From NCBI RefSeq assembly GCF_016458275.1, contig NZ_JAEMHM010000008.1, forward strand, positions 62,001 to 126,000: a stretch of 64,000 nucleotides of DNA, in the 5' to 3' direction. Positions 45,019 to 54,158 of the stretch are shown piece after piece; within the stretch, counting starts at the first letter, position 1; each line of letters starts with the position of its first letter. The notes below the pieces were generated by a model, which worked only from the letters and a program-made list of their open reading frames with translations, searched no databases and was not told where the DNA came from. The position numbers and the translations under genes are program-made. The stretch is from Geomesophilobacter sediminis (GTDB lineage Bacteria > Desulfobacterota > Desulfuromonadia > Geobacterales > Geobacteraceae).

Positions 45019-45744
45019 CTATTCGGTGGTCATCCAGTTCTTGACCCCCCGTACGCCGTTTACATCGTTGGTGAGTCTGCTGGCCTTGGCGAATTCCTGT
45101 GCGCCTGCCGCCTTGCCGTGCAAGGTGACCACCCCGTCCTTCGTTTCGACCTGGGAAATGAAGGCTTTCAGGGCGCGGTTGGAAAGCAGGGCAACCTTGA
45201 CTTGTGCGGTTATCGAAGCGTCATCGACGGTTTCGTCAACCATGACGCTCAGCTCGTTGACGACGGTTTTCACCCCGTCGACGTCTTCGATGAATTCCGT
45301 CGTCAGCTCTTTTTGTGCCTGGCTTGCGGCGACTCCCCGCAGGGTAACGATGCCGTCTTTGACGTAAACCTCGGTCGTGGCGGAGTTCACGCTTCGGTGA
45401 AAGGAGAGCAACCTCTTCACCTTGTCGCGCAGTATCGCATCCGGCGTCACGTCGGGGGTGGCCCCTCGGACCTCGATCCGGTTCTCCACCTTATTCACCC
45501 CGGGAAGGGCGGTCACCGTCTCCTGGGCCAGCAGTTGATCGATGTTCTTGGACACGACTCCGGTCAGGGTCACTACCCCATTGTCGGACCGGATTTCGAT
45601 GGCATCACGCTGGAGGAAGGTCTTGAAGGCATAGGAGTTCCTGGCCGATGCCTCGATGACCCGGTCCTGATCCGAGGCCTGCACGGGGACGCCGAGCGCG
45701 AGCCAGACCACCAACATCATCGTCGCAGATACCGTGGTTTTCAT
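45019..45744 (-). CDS. Periplasmic protein with three BON domains
   Basis: 241 residues: signal peptide (1-23) and three BON repeats (about 26-92, 100-167 and 173-241), each with the VxxxxGxVTLxG core (NGVVTLTGVV, DGIVTLRGVA, DGVVTLHGKA). BON proteins such as OsmY bind membranes and answer osmotic or envelope stress. Last gene of promoter unit F. Confidence 0.9.
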   Translation of the reverse strand: MKTTVSATMMLVVWLALGVPVQASDQDRVIEASARNSYAFKTFLQRDAIEIRSDNGVVTLTGVVSKNIDQLLAQETVTALPGVNKVENRIEVRGATPDVTPDAILRDKVKRLLSFHRSVNSATTEVYVKDGIVTLRGVAASQAQKELTTEFIEDVDGVKTVVNELSVMVDETVDDASITAQVKVALLSNRALKAFISQVETKDGVVTLHGKAAGAQEFAKASRLTNDVNGVRGVKNWMTTE

Positions 45745-45944
45745 GGGCGTTTTCCTTTCTTTGTGCCTGACGTTTACGGCTCCCTTTGATGGGAGCGCTC
45801 TTCCCTCGTCCCTGAAATTTCCGGTTCCGGCCGCCCTTTTGCGGACTTCTCCGGTGCAGCTGCCGGGCCTTGCTCCCTTGTTTCGACGGCAACCGGACTT
45901 CCGGCAGTACCTGCGCCATTCTCCTGCTCTGGGCTGACGATCGG

Positions 45945-47111
45945 CTATTGCTTAATCACGCAATCGATGATGGCGTTGATTCTCCGGTTCGCCTGTCTCC
46001 CCTCGGGGGTGTCGTTATAGGCAATACGCCGGGTGGAACCGAACCCTTTGGCGGAGAGGCGGGAACTCTCGATCCCGGACGTTTTCGTCAGGTACTGCAC
46101 CACGCTCTCGGCGCGCTGCTGGGAAAGCCGCAGGTTGTACCCTGACTCGCCCCGGTCGTCGGTATGACCTTCGATTACCGCGGTGGTCGTCGGGTACTTC
46201 TTCATGTAGGCGCCGACGTTATCGATCTCTTTGAAATAACGGGGATCGATTTCCGCGCTGTCGGTGGCGAATTCCACCTTAAGGGTCATGCAGAGCCTTT
46301 CGGGGGGAGGCGCGAGTTCCTTGACGTCGAGGGCGCAGTCGATGATGGCGTTGATGCGCCGGTTTTTCTGCCTTCCGGCGTCGCTCGCGTTGTCCGCGAT
46401 CGCCCCTTCCTTCCCGTATCCTTTCGCCGACAGGCGGGAGGGGGCGATGCCGTAACCATTCTCCAGGGCTTTCACCACGCTCTCGGCACGCCGTTGGGAA
46501 AGCTGCCGGTTGGACTCATCGCTGCCGACCGCATCGGCATATCCTTCGATCACGGCGGTCGTCGAGGGGTACTTGCTCATGAACGTTCCGACTTTGGCCA
46601 CCTCATCATTATATTGGGGGCGGATGTCGTCCCTGCCGATGTCGAACTCGATGGCAAGAGAGACGCAGTATTTCATGGTCTCCCGGGTCGGTTCGGTGAC
46701 CGGGATCGGCACGACTGCCGCCTTGGGCTGGGCCGCTGCCGCCACGGGCTGGGCCGCCGCCCCCTTGGGTTGGGCCGCTGCCGCTTGAGGTGGACAGAGC
46801 GCGTTTGCCTTTGCCGTCGCCTGTTTGGCCAGTGCGGCCCCTTCCTCGGTGTGACAGGCCCGGAACACGTCGTAGGCGTGGTCCCTGGCCGCTTCGGCCT
46901 CTTTGTACTCGACAGGACAGGCGGTATCCTTTCCGGCCTGCCGCGCCGCTTCTAGCGCTCGGTCCGACTCCTGCATCTCGGAGCGGATGTAATACCCGGG
47001 AATGTCGCCGCGCTTGGTGTTGACCTCATAATTGGCGCAACCCGTTAACCCCCCCAGGAACCCGGCTACCAGCAGATACGGAACAGCACCCATTTTCTTG
47101 GTAACGCGCAT
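45945..47111 (-). CDS. Lipoprotein with two tandem OmpA (peptidoglycan-binding) domains
   Basis: 388 residues. Lipobox LTGC (Cys 25), a helical region to about 105, an Ala/Gln/Pro linker (AAAAQPKGAAAQPVAAAAQP), then two OmpA domains (about 150-262 and 272-388). Both carry the RxLSQxRAESVV motif and end in NRRINAIIDC. Two copies in one chain are unusual; it could bind two peptide stems. Third gene of unit F. The truncated gene at 40.7 kb appears derived from this type. Confidence 0.9.
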   Translation of the reverse strand: MRVTKKMGAVPYLLVAGFLGGLTGCANYEVNTKRGDIPGYYIRSEMQESDRALEAARQAGKDTACPVEYKEAEAARDHAYDVFRACHTEEGAALAKQATAKANALCPPQAAAAQPKGAAAQPVAAAAQPKAAVVPIPVTEPTRETMKYCVSLAIEFDIGRDDIRPQYNDEVAKVGTFMSKYPSTTAVIEGYADAVGSDESNRQLSQRRAESVVKALENGYGIAPSRLSAKGYGKEGAIADNASDAGRQKNRRINAIIDCALDVKELAPPPERLCMTLKVEFATDSAEIDPRYFKEIDNVGAYMKKYPTTTAVIEGHTDDRGESGYNLRLSQQRAESVVQYLTKTSGIESSRLSAKGFGSTRRIAYNDTPEGRQANRRINAIIDCVIKQ

Positions 47112-47192
47112 GTCGTTTTCTCCTTTGTCGGGCCAGATGTGGCTGCTGGCCTCTTTGCGTCCTGCGGTGCTTGGCTGTTTCGCTGCATCCCT

Positions 47193-48980
47193 CTATTGAG
47201 AGAAAATCAGCACGCTGTACGAGCCGATGGAAAGCGCGGCCTGGCAGGGAAGGCCGTCATACGGTTCCGGTACCGCAACGACGTCGCCGCTCGGATGGCC
47301 GGCGAAGTCGTCGCTGTACCCCTGCCAGTCGCTGTTGAACCGGAGTTTCCAGGCGCCCTCGGCCGGGAATCCGATGACGTAACCATCCAGGGGCTCGCTG
47401 TGGAAGTTGGCCACGACCACCACCTGGTCCGAGGCCCCCCCCTGGTCCCAGCGGTGGAAGGCGATGACCTTGCTGTCCTCGTGCTGGTGATACACCTCGG
47501 TGAATTGGCCGCAGAGCCCGCGCGTGAAACCGTCGCGGTTGAGCCGCAACCGGGCGAGGTCCCGGTACAGCCGGACGATGCCGTGAAACTCGACGCATTG
47601 ATCCCAGTCCAGGGGCACCGAGTCGCGAAACCACTCCCCTTCCAGAAATTCCTGCCCCTGGAAGAGCATGGGAATGCCGGGAGCGGTGAAAACCATGGCG
47701 GCGGCCAGCGTCGAGCGTTTCCGGGCCTGCCATCCCTTGGGGTCGTCCGGCGCGATCTCCTGCGGCACGCGTGCCTTCCCGTTGGCCACCTCGTCGTGCG
47801 ATTCGCTGTAGATGACCCGGTCGAAGGCGTCGTCGTTGTAGCGGTAGCAGATGGCATCGCGGATTTCGGCCAGCGAGCGTTGCTCGTCCCAGGGTGCGAT
47901 TACCGCCTGGCGGATGGGATGGACGAACATGGCGTCCCACTGCGACCCGAACCCGGCCCCCCCGGCTCCTACCGGCTTGGTGAGCCAGATGTTGTTCCGA
48001 AGATCCTCGGCGATGGTGATGCGCCCCGCGAATAGTTCGGTGATCCGGCTGTTGATCCACTGCAGGAGGGCCCACCCTTCGGGGAGCTCCTCCTCGTCGG
48101 AGCCGTTGACGGTGCGGATGAACTGGGTGCAGTCGAAGCGCAGGCCGTCGACGTGGAATTCCTCGAGCCACATGAGGGCGTTGTCGAGGAGGAACTGGCG
48201 CACCTCGCCGCGCCCGTAATCGGGCCGGGTCTCTCCCCAGGGCGTTATGGCCCGCTCGTCGTTGTAGAAGTAGATGCCGCCGCGCTCGTTTTCCCTCCAG
48301 CCGTCGAACTGCCAAAGGTCGAGGTCGTCGGGGCCCAGGTGGTTGTAAACGACGTCCAGGAGCACCGCGATCCCCTCCTCGTGGGCGCGCTTGACGAACC
48401 GTTTCAAGGCCCGGGGCCCTCCGTAGTTGAGCTCCACCGAAAAGATGTGGGCGGGATTGTAACCCCAGGACCGTTCTCCGGCGAACTCCCCCACCGGCAT
48501 GACCTGGATCGCATTGACGCCGAGCTTCTTCAAATGCCCCAGCCGCGCCGATACCGAGGCGAACTCTCCGGCGCGCTTCACGTCCTCCTCGTCGTTGAAG
48601 GTTCCGACATGCAGTTCGTAGATGACGAGCTCGTTCCAGGGCGCGAGCTGGAAATCGTCCCCGGACCAGTCAAATTGCGGGTCGTGGACGATGGCGTTGC
48701 CGGTCGAACCGGTCACCTCGCGGGCGTAGGGGTCGATCCGTTTGAGTTCCCCCTGCTCGGTGAAGAGCAGAAACTTGTACTCGTCCCCGGCCTTGGCCTG
48801 AGCCGCATCCGCATACCAGTAGCCGTTATCCTCGCTCTGCATGGGATGTTTGGTGCCGTCCCATCCGTTAAACGAACCGATAACCGATACGTTCCGAGCG
48901 TGGGGCGCCCACACGCGAAACGCCACCCCACCCGGATGAAGGATGGCTCCCATCCCCTCGATATGCGCAGCGTCGTTCAT
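47193..48980 (-). CDS. GH13 alpha-glucan enzyme with N-terminal CBM48 (branching-enzyme-like)
   Basis: 595 residues, cytoplasmic. CBM48 (about 10-105, FRVWAPHARNVSVIGSFNGW), then a GH13 barrel with the four conserved regions: DVVYNHLG, DGLRFDCTQ (nucleophile Asp), IAEDL (acid Glu), and YSESHDE. It resembles short branching enzymes and trehalohydrolase-type enzymes; which reaction cannot be told. Second gene of unit F, an odd metabolic member among envelope proteins, perhaps for an osmolyte or storage glucan. Confidence 0.88.
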   Translation of the reverse strand: MNDAAHIEGMGAILHPGGVAFRVWAPHARNVSVIGSFNGWDGTKHPMQSEDNGYWYADAAQAKAGDEYKFLLFTEQGELKRIDPYAREVTGSTGNAIVHDPQFDWSGDDFQLAPWNELVIYELHVGTFNDEEDVKRAGEFASVSARLGHLKKLGVNAIQVMPVGEFAGERSWGYNPAHIFSVELNYGGPRALKRFVKRAHEEGIAVLLDVVYNHLGPDDLDLWQFDGWRENERGGIYFYNDERAITPWGETRPDYGRGEVRQFLLDNALMWLEEFHVDGLRFDCTQFIRTVNGSDEEELPEGWALLQWINSRITELFAGRITIAEDLRNNIWLTKPVGAGGAGFGSQWDAMFVHPIRQAVIAPWDEQRSLAEIRDAICYRYNDDAFDRVIYSESHDEVANGKARVPQEIAPDDPKGWQARKRSTLAAAMVFTAPGIPMLFQGQEFLEGEWFRDSVPLDWDQCVEFHGIVRLYRDLARLRLNRDGFTRGLCGQFTEVYHQHEDSKVIAFHRWDQGGASDQVVVVANFHSEPLDGYVIGFPAEGAWKLRFNSDWQGYSDDFAGHPSGDVVAVPEPYDGLPCQAALSIGSYSVLIFSQ

Positions 48981-49020
48981 GGTCCCTCCCTATCTCGGCA
49001 GGTCCGACAGGGGATCCGCC

Positions 49021-49206
49021 CTAGCGGCGTTCTCCCCCACGTCCTCCTCCGTCACGATGTCCGCCATCCCGATATCCTCCGTCGCGATGGCCGCCGCCGC
49101 GTCCTCCCCCCCCGTCGTCGTCCCAGTAAGGGAACAGGCAGCCGGGGAGCATGATGACTACGGTGAACAGGATGAGCGACGGTATCCGGGACGGTTTTTT
49201 CATCAT
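49021..49206 (-). CDS. Small FPYW lipoprotein, Gly/His/Asp-rich tail (paralogue 2)
   Basis: 61 residues. Signal, lipobox LPGC (Cys 22), CLFPYWDDDG, then GGGHRDGGYRDGGHRDGG, a tail of repeated G-G-H-R-D units. It is the paralogue of the lipoprotein at 26.2 kb; both are the first gene after a 34-bp element and sigma-54 promoter. AAGGAG supports Met at 49206. First gene of unit F. Confidence 0.8.
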   Translation of the reverse strand: MMKKPSRIPSLILFTVVIMLPGCLFPYWDDDGGGGRGGGHRDGGYRDGGHRDGGGRGGERR

Positions 49207-49290
49207 CTGGGCTCCTTGGAAAAGGTTCTCGTCCCGGAGCAAAAAAACTGGTCCGGGAGGTGCGCCGAGGCGATGCTTCGGTTATGGGGG

Positions 49291-49306
49291 GGCAACTAAC
49301 GTGCCA
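49291..49306 (-). promoter_or_regulatory. Sigma-54 promoter F
   Basis: Minus-strand TGGCACGTTAGTTGCC, perfect. Drives lipoprotein, GH13, OmpA and BON genes, which follow without an evident terminator. Confidence 0.92.
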
Positions 49307-49402
49307 GAGGCAAAAAACTGCCGCGGCGCGTGGAAGGATGGGATTTTACGAGGCGTCTGCGGAAAATGCGGGGAGCAAGGAAAGGGGAGGGGAGCGGACG
49401 AG

Positions 49403-49436
49403 CCGTCAAGGGTAACATAACTGTCATATATGACGG
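49403..49436 (-). promoter_or_regulatory. 34-bp enhancer element, copy F
   Basis: Read toward promoter F: CCGTCATATATGACAG, then TTATGTTACCC, then TTGACGG; 96 bp from the -24 box. Confidence 0.92.
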
Positions 49437-49627
49437 GCGACGGTGGGCGGGCACGTCGGCCGGCAGGGAGAGCTGCCGGAGGGGGCAGGCGGACGGGTGG
49501 GTGGGCGGGAAGCGTGTCGGCCCGGACCCGTCGCCCCCGGCGAGCCCGGACCACGGGGGGAGGATGCCTGGGGCTCAATCCGTCCTTAACTGCTCATCAT
49601 GGTCCGCCCCTTCCCGTGTGGTTTGTG

Positions 49628-50578
49628 TCAAACTCGCGGCGGCCGGCGCAGGATGCCGTATTTCCGCATCCGGCCACGAAGCGTGCTCGGATGGAGCCCG
49701 AGGAATTCCGCCGCTCCGTTTTTTCCTTCGATGCGCCCACCGGTTTTCCCCAGAACCTCTACGATCCGGTCGTGCTCGGAGACGCCCCGGGCCTGAGCTT
49801 CCAACCCCGCCTCCCCGCGTCGTCCCCGCGAATTCTCCCGCCGGTTCAGATCCTGCACCGCCTCCTCCGGGGTGGTGATCACGGCCCGTTCGATGACGCT
49901 TTCCAACTCCAGCAGGTTGCCGGGCCAGGGATATTCCTGCAGGACATTCTGGATCCCTTCGGGGAGCGGTCCTACCTGCTTGCCGTATTTCCCGTTGAAC
50001 TTGGCAACAAAAAATTCCACCAGCCGCGGGATGTCCTGCTTGCGCTGCGCCAGCGGCGGGATGGTGATGGTGAGCACGCTGAGCAGGCGGAACAGGTCTT
50101 CCCGGAACCTGCCGTTGCGGACCTCTTCCTCCAGATGCCTGTTGCTGGCCGCCAGGATCCGAACGTCCACCGGGATCGCGCGGGGGCACCTCTGCCGTTT
50201 GAACTCACCGTAGCGCATGACCCGGAGCAGTCTGTCTTGCTGGTTCAAAGGGAGGGCGCCGATTTCTTCCAGGAAAATGGTTCCGCGGTGGGCCATCTCG
50301 AACCGGCCGATTTGTCTCCCCCCGTCCCCGGAGCCCCGTTCCCTTCCGAACAGCTCGGCTTCCATGACGGCTGCCGGCAGTGCCGCACAGTTGACCCGGA
50401 TCAGGGGCCGCTTATGGCGAGCACTGCGGCTGTGGATGGCCCGGGCGACGATCTCCTGGCTGGTGCCGGGCTCGCCGAGAAGCAAAACGGGGGTGTCCAG
50501 AGGGGCAACCTGCTCCACCAGCCGGAAAACTGCAGCCAGTAGTTGCTGCTCCACGTTTGCCAGTTGGGCTGCTTCCAT
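49628..50578 (-). CDS. Degenerate sigma-54 activator paralogue 1 (no Walker lysine, no GAFTGA)
   Basis: 316 residues that start at the AAA+ domain with no sensor domain. Walker A reads GEPGTSQE (Gln in place of the Lys). The GAFTGA loop position reads RGSGDGGRQIG. Walker B is IFLEEIG (Asp lost). The FYRLN segment reads FRLLS. The Fis-type tail is kept: LGLHPSTLRGRMRKYGI. It can hardly hydrolyse ATP or contact sigma-54 but should still bind DNA. It is itself under promoter G. I infer a negative regulator that competes for the 34-bp sites. Confidence 0.88.
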   Translation of the reverse strand: MEAAQLANVEQQLLAAVFRLVEQVAPLDTPVLLLGEPGTSQEIVARAIHSRSARHKRPLIRVNCAALPAAVMEAELFGRERGSGDGGRQIGRFEMAHRGTIFLEEIGALPLNQQDRLLRVMRYGEFKRQRCPRAIPVDVRILAASNRHLEEEVRNGRFREDLFRLLSVLTITIPPLAQRKQDIPRLVEFFVAKFNGKYGKQVGPLPEGIQNVLQEYPWPGNLLELESVIERAVITTPEEAVQDLNRRENSRGRRGEAGLEAQARGVSEHDRIVEVLGKTGGRIEGKNGAAEFLGLHPSTLRGRMRKYGILRRPPRV

Positions 50579-50659
50579 ACCGTACGCTCGCCTGTTGGGT
50601 TAAAAACCGGTATCGGCCCGTCGAGGGGGGATATTTTGGCGCGAACACGTGGAGGGTAG

Positions 50660-50675
50660 AGCAACTTGCGTGCCG
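50660..50675 (-). promoter_or_regulatory. Sigma-54 promoter G
   Basis: Minus-strand CGGCACGCAAGTTGCT; one deviation at the first base. Drives degenerate paralogue 1, leader about 70 bases. Confidence 0.88.
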
Positions 50676-50772
50676 GACGGGGATTGACGCAGCCTGCGAT
50701 CGGCAACCAGCCGATGATGCGTTGGGGGGACGGAGGGAGGCGTTGGGGGGAGGGGATGGCAGAGGATGAAAT

Positions 50773-50806
50773 CCGCCACGTTTGGCAAAACCGTCAAATC
50801 ATTTTC
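50773..50806 (-). promoter_or_regulatory. 34-bp enhancer element, copy G
   Basis: Read toward promoter G: the left half-site is lost (GAAAATGATTTGACGG), but TTTTGCCAAACG and TGGCGG match copy D; 97 bp from the -24 box. Confidence 0.7.
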
Positions 50807-50858
50807 GTCGGTTTGGCCGATAATGCGGTACGTCCGCTGGCCATCGGCGCAAAGAGCG

Positions 50859-51011
50859 ACATTTACGGTTCCGGCAATTGTGCTCGGAGCGATCTGCGGG
50901 GTGTTTGCCTTGGGGATCCTCGGCCTTATCCTGGGCCCCGTTCTCTTTGCGAGCCTGATCACCGTAGGGAAGGATTCGATGGCCTCCCACCCGTCGCCGA
51001 AACAGGCCTGA
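50859..51011 (+). pseudogene. C-terminal fragment of an AI-2E/PerM-type transporter
   Basis: About 50 residues (VPAIVLGAICGVFALGILGL then ILGPVLFASLITVGKD) match the last helix of AI-2E family permeases (GxxFGxLGLxxGPVxxAL). No start codon or upstream part is present, so it is gene debris next to promoter G. Confidence 0.7.
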
Positions 51012-51269
51012 CCTGGGCCTGCCGGGTACCCACGCCTCTTGGGACGCTCCCTTCATCCCTTCTGCCCCCTGGATCCTTTCCGGCATCTAGGAAGATCCGA
51101 GCTATCACAACTGCGTGTCGAAATAACAAAAGTCACTCTGAGGCTCCGGGCACGACGGGGGAGAGAGAACTAACCCAGAAACGGCAACCTGGCAGTCTCT
51201 ATCTGCGATACCGTTCCAATTGGAACCGGGTCCCGTAGCTCCAGAGGAACCCCGTTTTTTTTGTCAGCC

Positions 51270-51375
51270 TCACCACCCCTCCGGGCACGGACCAACCTTC
51301 TCGAACGCCATCTTTCCCTTTGGCTCGGGTTGGGGGGCTGTTCCATACCGATACGATCATCCCGGCCGGAGCCGT
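51270..51375 (+). pseudogene. Fragment of an outer-membrane barrel gene (relative of the 33 kb gene)
   Basis: RARTNLLERHLSLWLGLGG, then after a frame change GLGGLFHTDTIIPAGA, matches NLMERRLSLGLGLGGIFYFD TINPATG of the barrel at 32566-33534. It ends where enhancer copy H begins. Confidence 0.65.
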
Positions 51376-51405
51376 CATATGTGGCAGTTACGCTGCATGT
51401 GGCGG
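51372..51405 (+). promoter_or_regulatory. 34-bp enhancer element, copy H
   Basis: CCGTCATATGTGGCAG, then TTACGCTGCATG, then TGGCGG; 95 bp from the -24 box. Confidence 0.88.
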
Positions 51406-51500
51406 GGCCGGTCGGGAGGCCAGCCCAATTCCGCGGTCCCTCAGAGCGCCTTCCCTATTATATTCAATCGGTTGCATGGTCGTGGCAGAAACAATCCACC

Positions 51501-51516
51501 GGGCCTGCTAATTGCA
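51501..51516 (+). promoter_or_regulatory. Sigma-54 promoter H
   Basis: GGGCCTGCTAATTGCA; GG/GC spacing correct. The following leader matches that of promoter C (GGACACTCTTCATGC). Confidence 0.82.
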
Positions 51517-52026
51517 AATTCTATTGCTGCCAGAAGACGGACACTCTTCATGCCTGTGGACTGTTCCATTTTCTGTCAGTGACTATCCGAGTCATACAAT
51601 GAGCCGGAAACTTGAAGCCCAGATCAAAGATAACCACCACATAATCCATCAGAATTGTGGCAATGAATCACCGCAAGGTATCGGGTTAATAAGGAGGGGT
51701 TTTGTTACTACATGTCAGGTGCAACCACAGCCGAAACGACTACGTCAAAGGCTTCATGCTGGATGTCCTGAATGGGCCGGATGAGGTGGTTGCCTTTGAA
51801 CGGGCAATGGGCTGGGTCATTTTTGGGGTAATTTCTTGCCGGTTCGCGGCTGACCGCGCTCCGGCGGGAGCATCGCCAGGCGCTTCCCCCGGCACCCGCT
51901 GAATATCGAAGGAAACCCTTTCCGGCCGTTGAGAGCGTGCCACCATACGCTCCGGCACCCGGGTTGCCGTCATCGCCGCGGCAGCGGCAACAATCTGGAG
52001 GTGCGTTTGCGCCGGACACTCCGAAC
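51517..52026. other. Long leader region of unit H, no confident gene
   Basis: An AAGGAGGGG at 51691 precedes small frames: a TTG-started 66-residue frame (51702-51902) with one weak hydrophobic stretch, and a 19-codon ATG frame at 51712. Neither resembles a known protein. It may be an untranslated leader or the remains of a lost gene. Confidence 0.4.
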
Positions 52027-53610
52027 ATGATCAAAGCACGGGCGCTCTTCCTTCTTATCACGGTAATCACCGGGTTCTCCGCCCCTGGTGCCTACGGCTT
52101 CGCATCGGGGCCGGCGGCGGCCCCGGTGCCGTCGGCGCCCTGCCTGCTGGAACCGGGCGCCCGTGGGGAACCGAACTTATTGCGCGCCACTCCCCCGGAG
52201 CTCTCCCTGACCGCCTTCGAGCAGGACGGGGTGATCTTCGCAACGGCATCCCCCCCGGACGCCGTGCACCCCGGGGAAACCGGCGTCGATAAAAGCTACC
52301 TTATTCCCGCTCTGGAGGTGCCGGGGTTTCTCATCCTGCTGAACGTTTACGACAGGGTTGCCTACCCAAACCAGACCGAGGACGGCAAGAGGGTCTACAG
52401 TTCCACCTTTTCCAGCACCTGGGACCACCTGACCAGACAGAACTGGGTCTTCGACAAGGACCCCTTCAACGTCAATCAGTTCGCCCACCCCTACCAGGGG
52501 GCCACCATGTACGGCCTGGCGCGTTCCTCCGGCCTTGGCTTCTGGGAATCGCTTGCCTACAGCAATGTCGGGAGCTTTCTGTGGAAAATGGCCGGCGAGA
52601 CCGATCCTCCCTCCCTCAACGACATGATCACGACCGGCAACGCGGGCAGTCTGCTGGGCGAGGCGCTTTTCCGGATGGCGGGACTGGTCCTGAACGATGA
52701 CGGCGCGAGGCCCGATACCCTGCACGAGGTCGGCGCGGCGATCATTTCGCCCCCGACCGCCTTCAACCGTTATGCCTTCGGCAACCGCTTCAAGTCGGTG
52801 TTCCCGAGCCAGCATCCGGCCACCGCCTGGCGTTTCCAGGTCGGCTCCAGCTTCAATACCCTCTCCGAGCTCAACGCGAGCTTCGACTTTGCCATGGCGT
52901 ACGGGTTGCCGGGAAAACCGGGGTACCGCTACCAACGCCCCCTGGATTACTTCAACTTCGAGATAAGCGGGCAGGCAAGGGCGACCAACCCCGTACACGA
53001 CGTCCTTTTGCGCGGGCTTCTCTACGGCAGGGATTATGCCGCCGGGGAAGACTACCGGGGGATCTGGGGACTCTACGGCAGCTACGATTACCTCTCTCCC
53101 ACCGTTTTCCGGGTCTCGACTACGGCCCTCTCGTTGGGGAGCACCGGCCAGTACTGGGTTGCCCCGGGTATTGCCCTGCAGGGTACCCTCCTCGGCGGGG
53201 TCGGTTTCGGTGCCGCCGGGTCGACCCCCGTCTCCTCCGGCGATCGGGATTACCACTACGGCATCGCTCCCCAGGGGTTGCTCGCCCTGCGGCTGCTCTT
53301 CGGCACCAGGGCTGTCCTGGACCTCGATGCCCGGGCCTACTACGTGGACGGGACGGGGAGGTTCATCAGCACCGGTAATGCCCTGGACGATGTAGGGGGG
53401 TCGGAGACGATCGTGCGCCTCAAGAGCGGATTCAACGTCAGGGTCTATCACCGGCACGGGCTCGGCGTACAGTACGTCGAGTCGATGCGTGATTCTCAGT
53501 ACGGCCGGCAGCCGAGCCGCCATTCCCGGGATGGCACCGTGAGCCTGGTCTACACCTTCACCGGCGACTCGCACTTCGGCGCCGTCGGTTGGCGCGATGA
53601 AGGGCGCTGA
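52027..53610 (+). CDS. DUF3943 outer-membrane-type protein
   Basis: 527 residues with a signal peptide (1-23). The DUF3943 part has YDRVAYPNQTEDGKRVYSST, WVFDKDPFNVNQFAHPYQG, YGLARSSGLGFWESLAYS and SNVGSFLWKM; the C-terminal half alternates like a barrel. The ribosome site is weak (a GGAGGTG lies 30 bases upstream), so the start rests on the signal peptide. First recognisable gene after promoter H. Confidence 0.82.
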   Translation: MIKARALFLLITVITGFSAPGAYGFASGPAAAPVPSAPCLLEPGARGEPNLLRATPPELSLTAFEQDGVIFATASPPDAVHPGETGVDKSYLIPALEVPGFLILLNVYDRVAYPNQTEDGKRVYSSTFSSTWDHLTRQNWVFDKDPFNVNQFAHPYQGATMYGLARSSGLGFWESLAYSNVGSFLWKMAGETDPPSLNDMITTGNAGSLLGEALFRMAGLVLNDDGARPDTLHEVGAAIISPPTAFNRYAFGNRFKSVFPSQHPATAWRFQVGSSFNTLSELNASFDFAMAYGLPGKPGYRYQRPLDYFNFEISGQARATNPVHDVLLRGLLYGRDYAAGEDYRGIWGLYGSYDYLSPTVFRVSTTALSLGSTGQYWVAPGIALQGTLLGGVGFGAAGSTPVSSGDRDYHYGIAPQGLLALRLLFGTRAVLDLDARAYYVDGTGRFISTGNALDDVGGSETIVRLKSGFNVRVYHRHGLGVQYVESMRDSQYGRQPSRHSRDGTVSLVYTFTGDSHFGAVGWRDEGR

Positions 53611-53672
53611 GTTGCTTTCTGATCAGCGCTCACCGTCCGCGTCCGCTGTCTCGTCCCACCTAAGGAGGGGCC

Positions 53673-53987
53673 ATGAAACCGATCGGATCGTTATCCGCAG
53701 CACTGACCGTGGTCGGCGCGGCGTTGATGCTGCTCTCAGCCGCTGCTTTGTCCGCCGCCGACCGGAAACCCGATTCCCGCCCCGGACCGGGGACGGCCCC
53801 GGGAAACGTTCAGGAGTGCCCGAGGCACATCGCTGATCCCGATGTCTGCGCGACGCCAGGGAAGGTTCCGCCGGGAAAAGATGGCGGCGCGGGGCTCAAG
53901 GCCAAAGAGCAAAAGCAGGTAACCCCCGAGGCAAGGGATGCTTCGCGAGATCTGCTGGAATCGCTGGTTGAAAAGGGCTCGGAATGA
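53673..53987 (+). CDS. Small secreted protein
   Basis: 104 residues: signal peptide (1-28, ending ALSAADRK), a Pro/Gly-rich stretch with two cysteines (QECPRHIADPDVCATPGK), and a charged helix at the end. AGGAGGGG precedes the ATG. It follows the DUF3943 gene by 62 bases. Not recognised. Confidence 0.72.
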   Translation: MKPIGSLSAALTVVGAALMLLSAAALSAADRKPDSRPGPGTAPGNVQECPRHIADPDVCATPGKVPPGKDGGAGLKAKEQKQVTPEARDASRDLLESLVEKGSE

Positions 53988-54158
53988 TAGGATTGGACCC
54001 CTGGCCGCAGCCGATGCCTCGGAGCCTGCAATGCGCCGGTCCGGCGGCCTGAAACAGACGATCCTGAGCCCTGGGGAGCCTGGTCCGCATTGCGGAAGAG
54101 TGCATCCAGGCAGGTGCCGCCAGATCCTGATCCAACCCTGACCAGCAAGGACCCCTGA

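Noticed and set aside
51600-51784. Small gene in the leader of unit H
   Set aside because: No ribosome site before the first ATG, no recognisable motif, and composition like non-coding DNA; kept only as part of the leader description.
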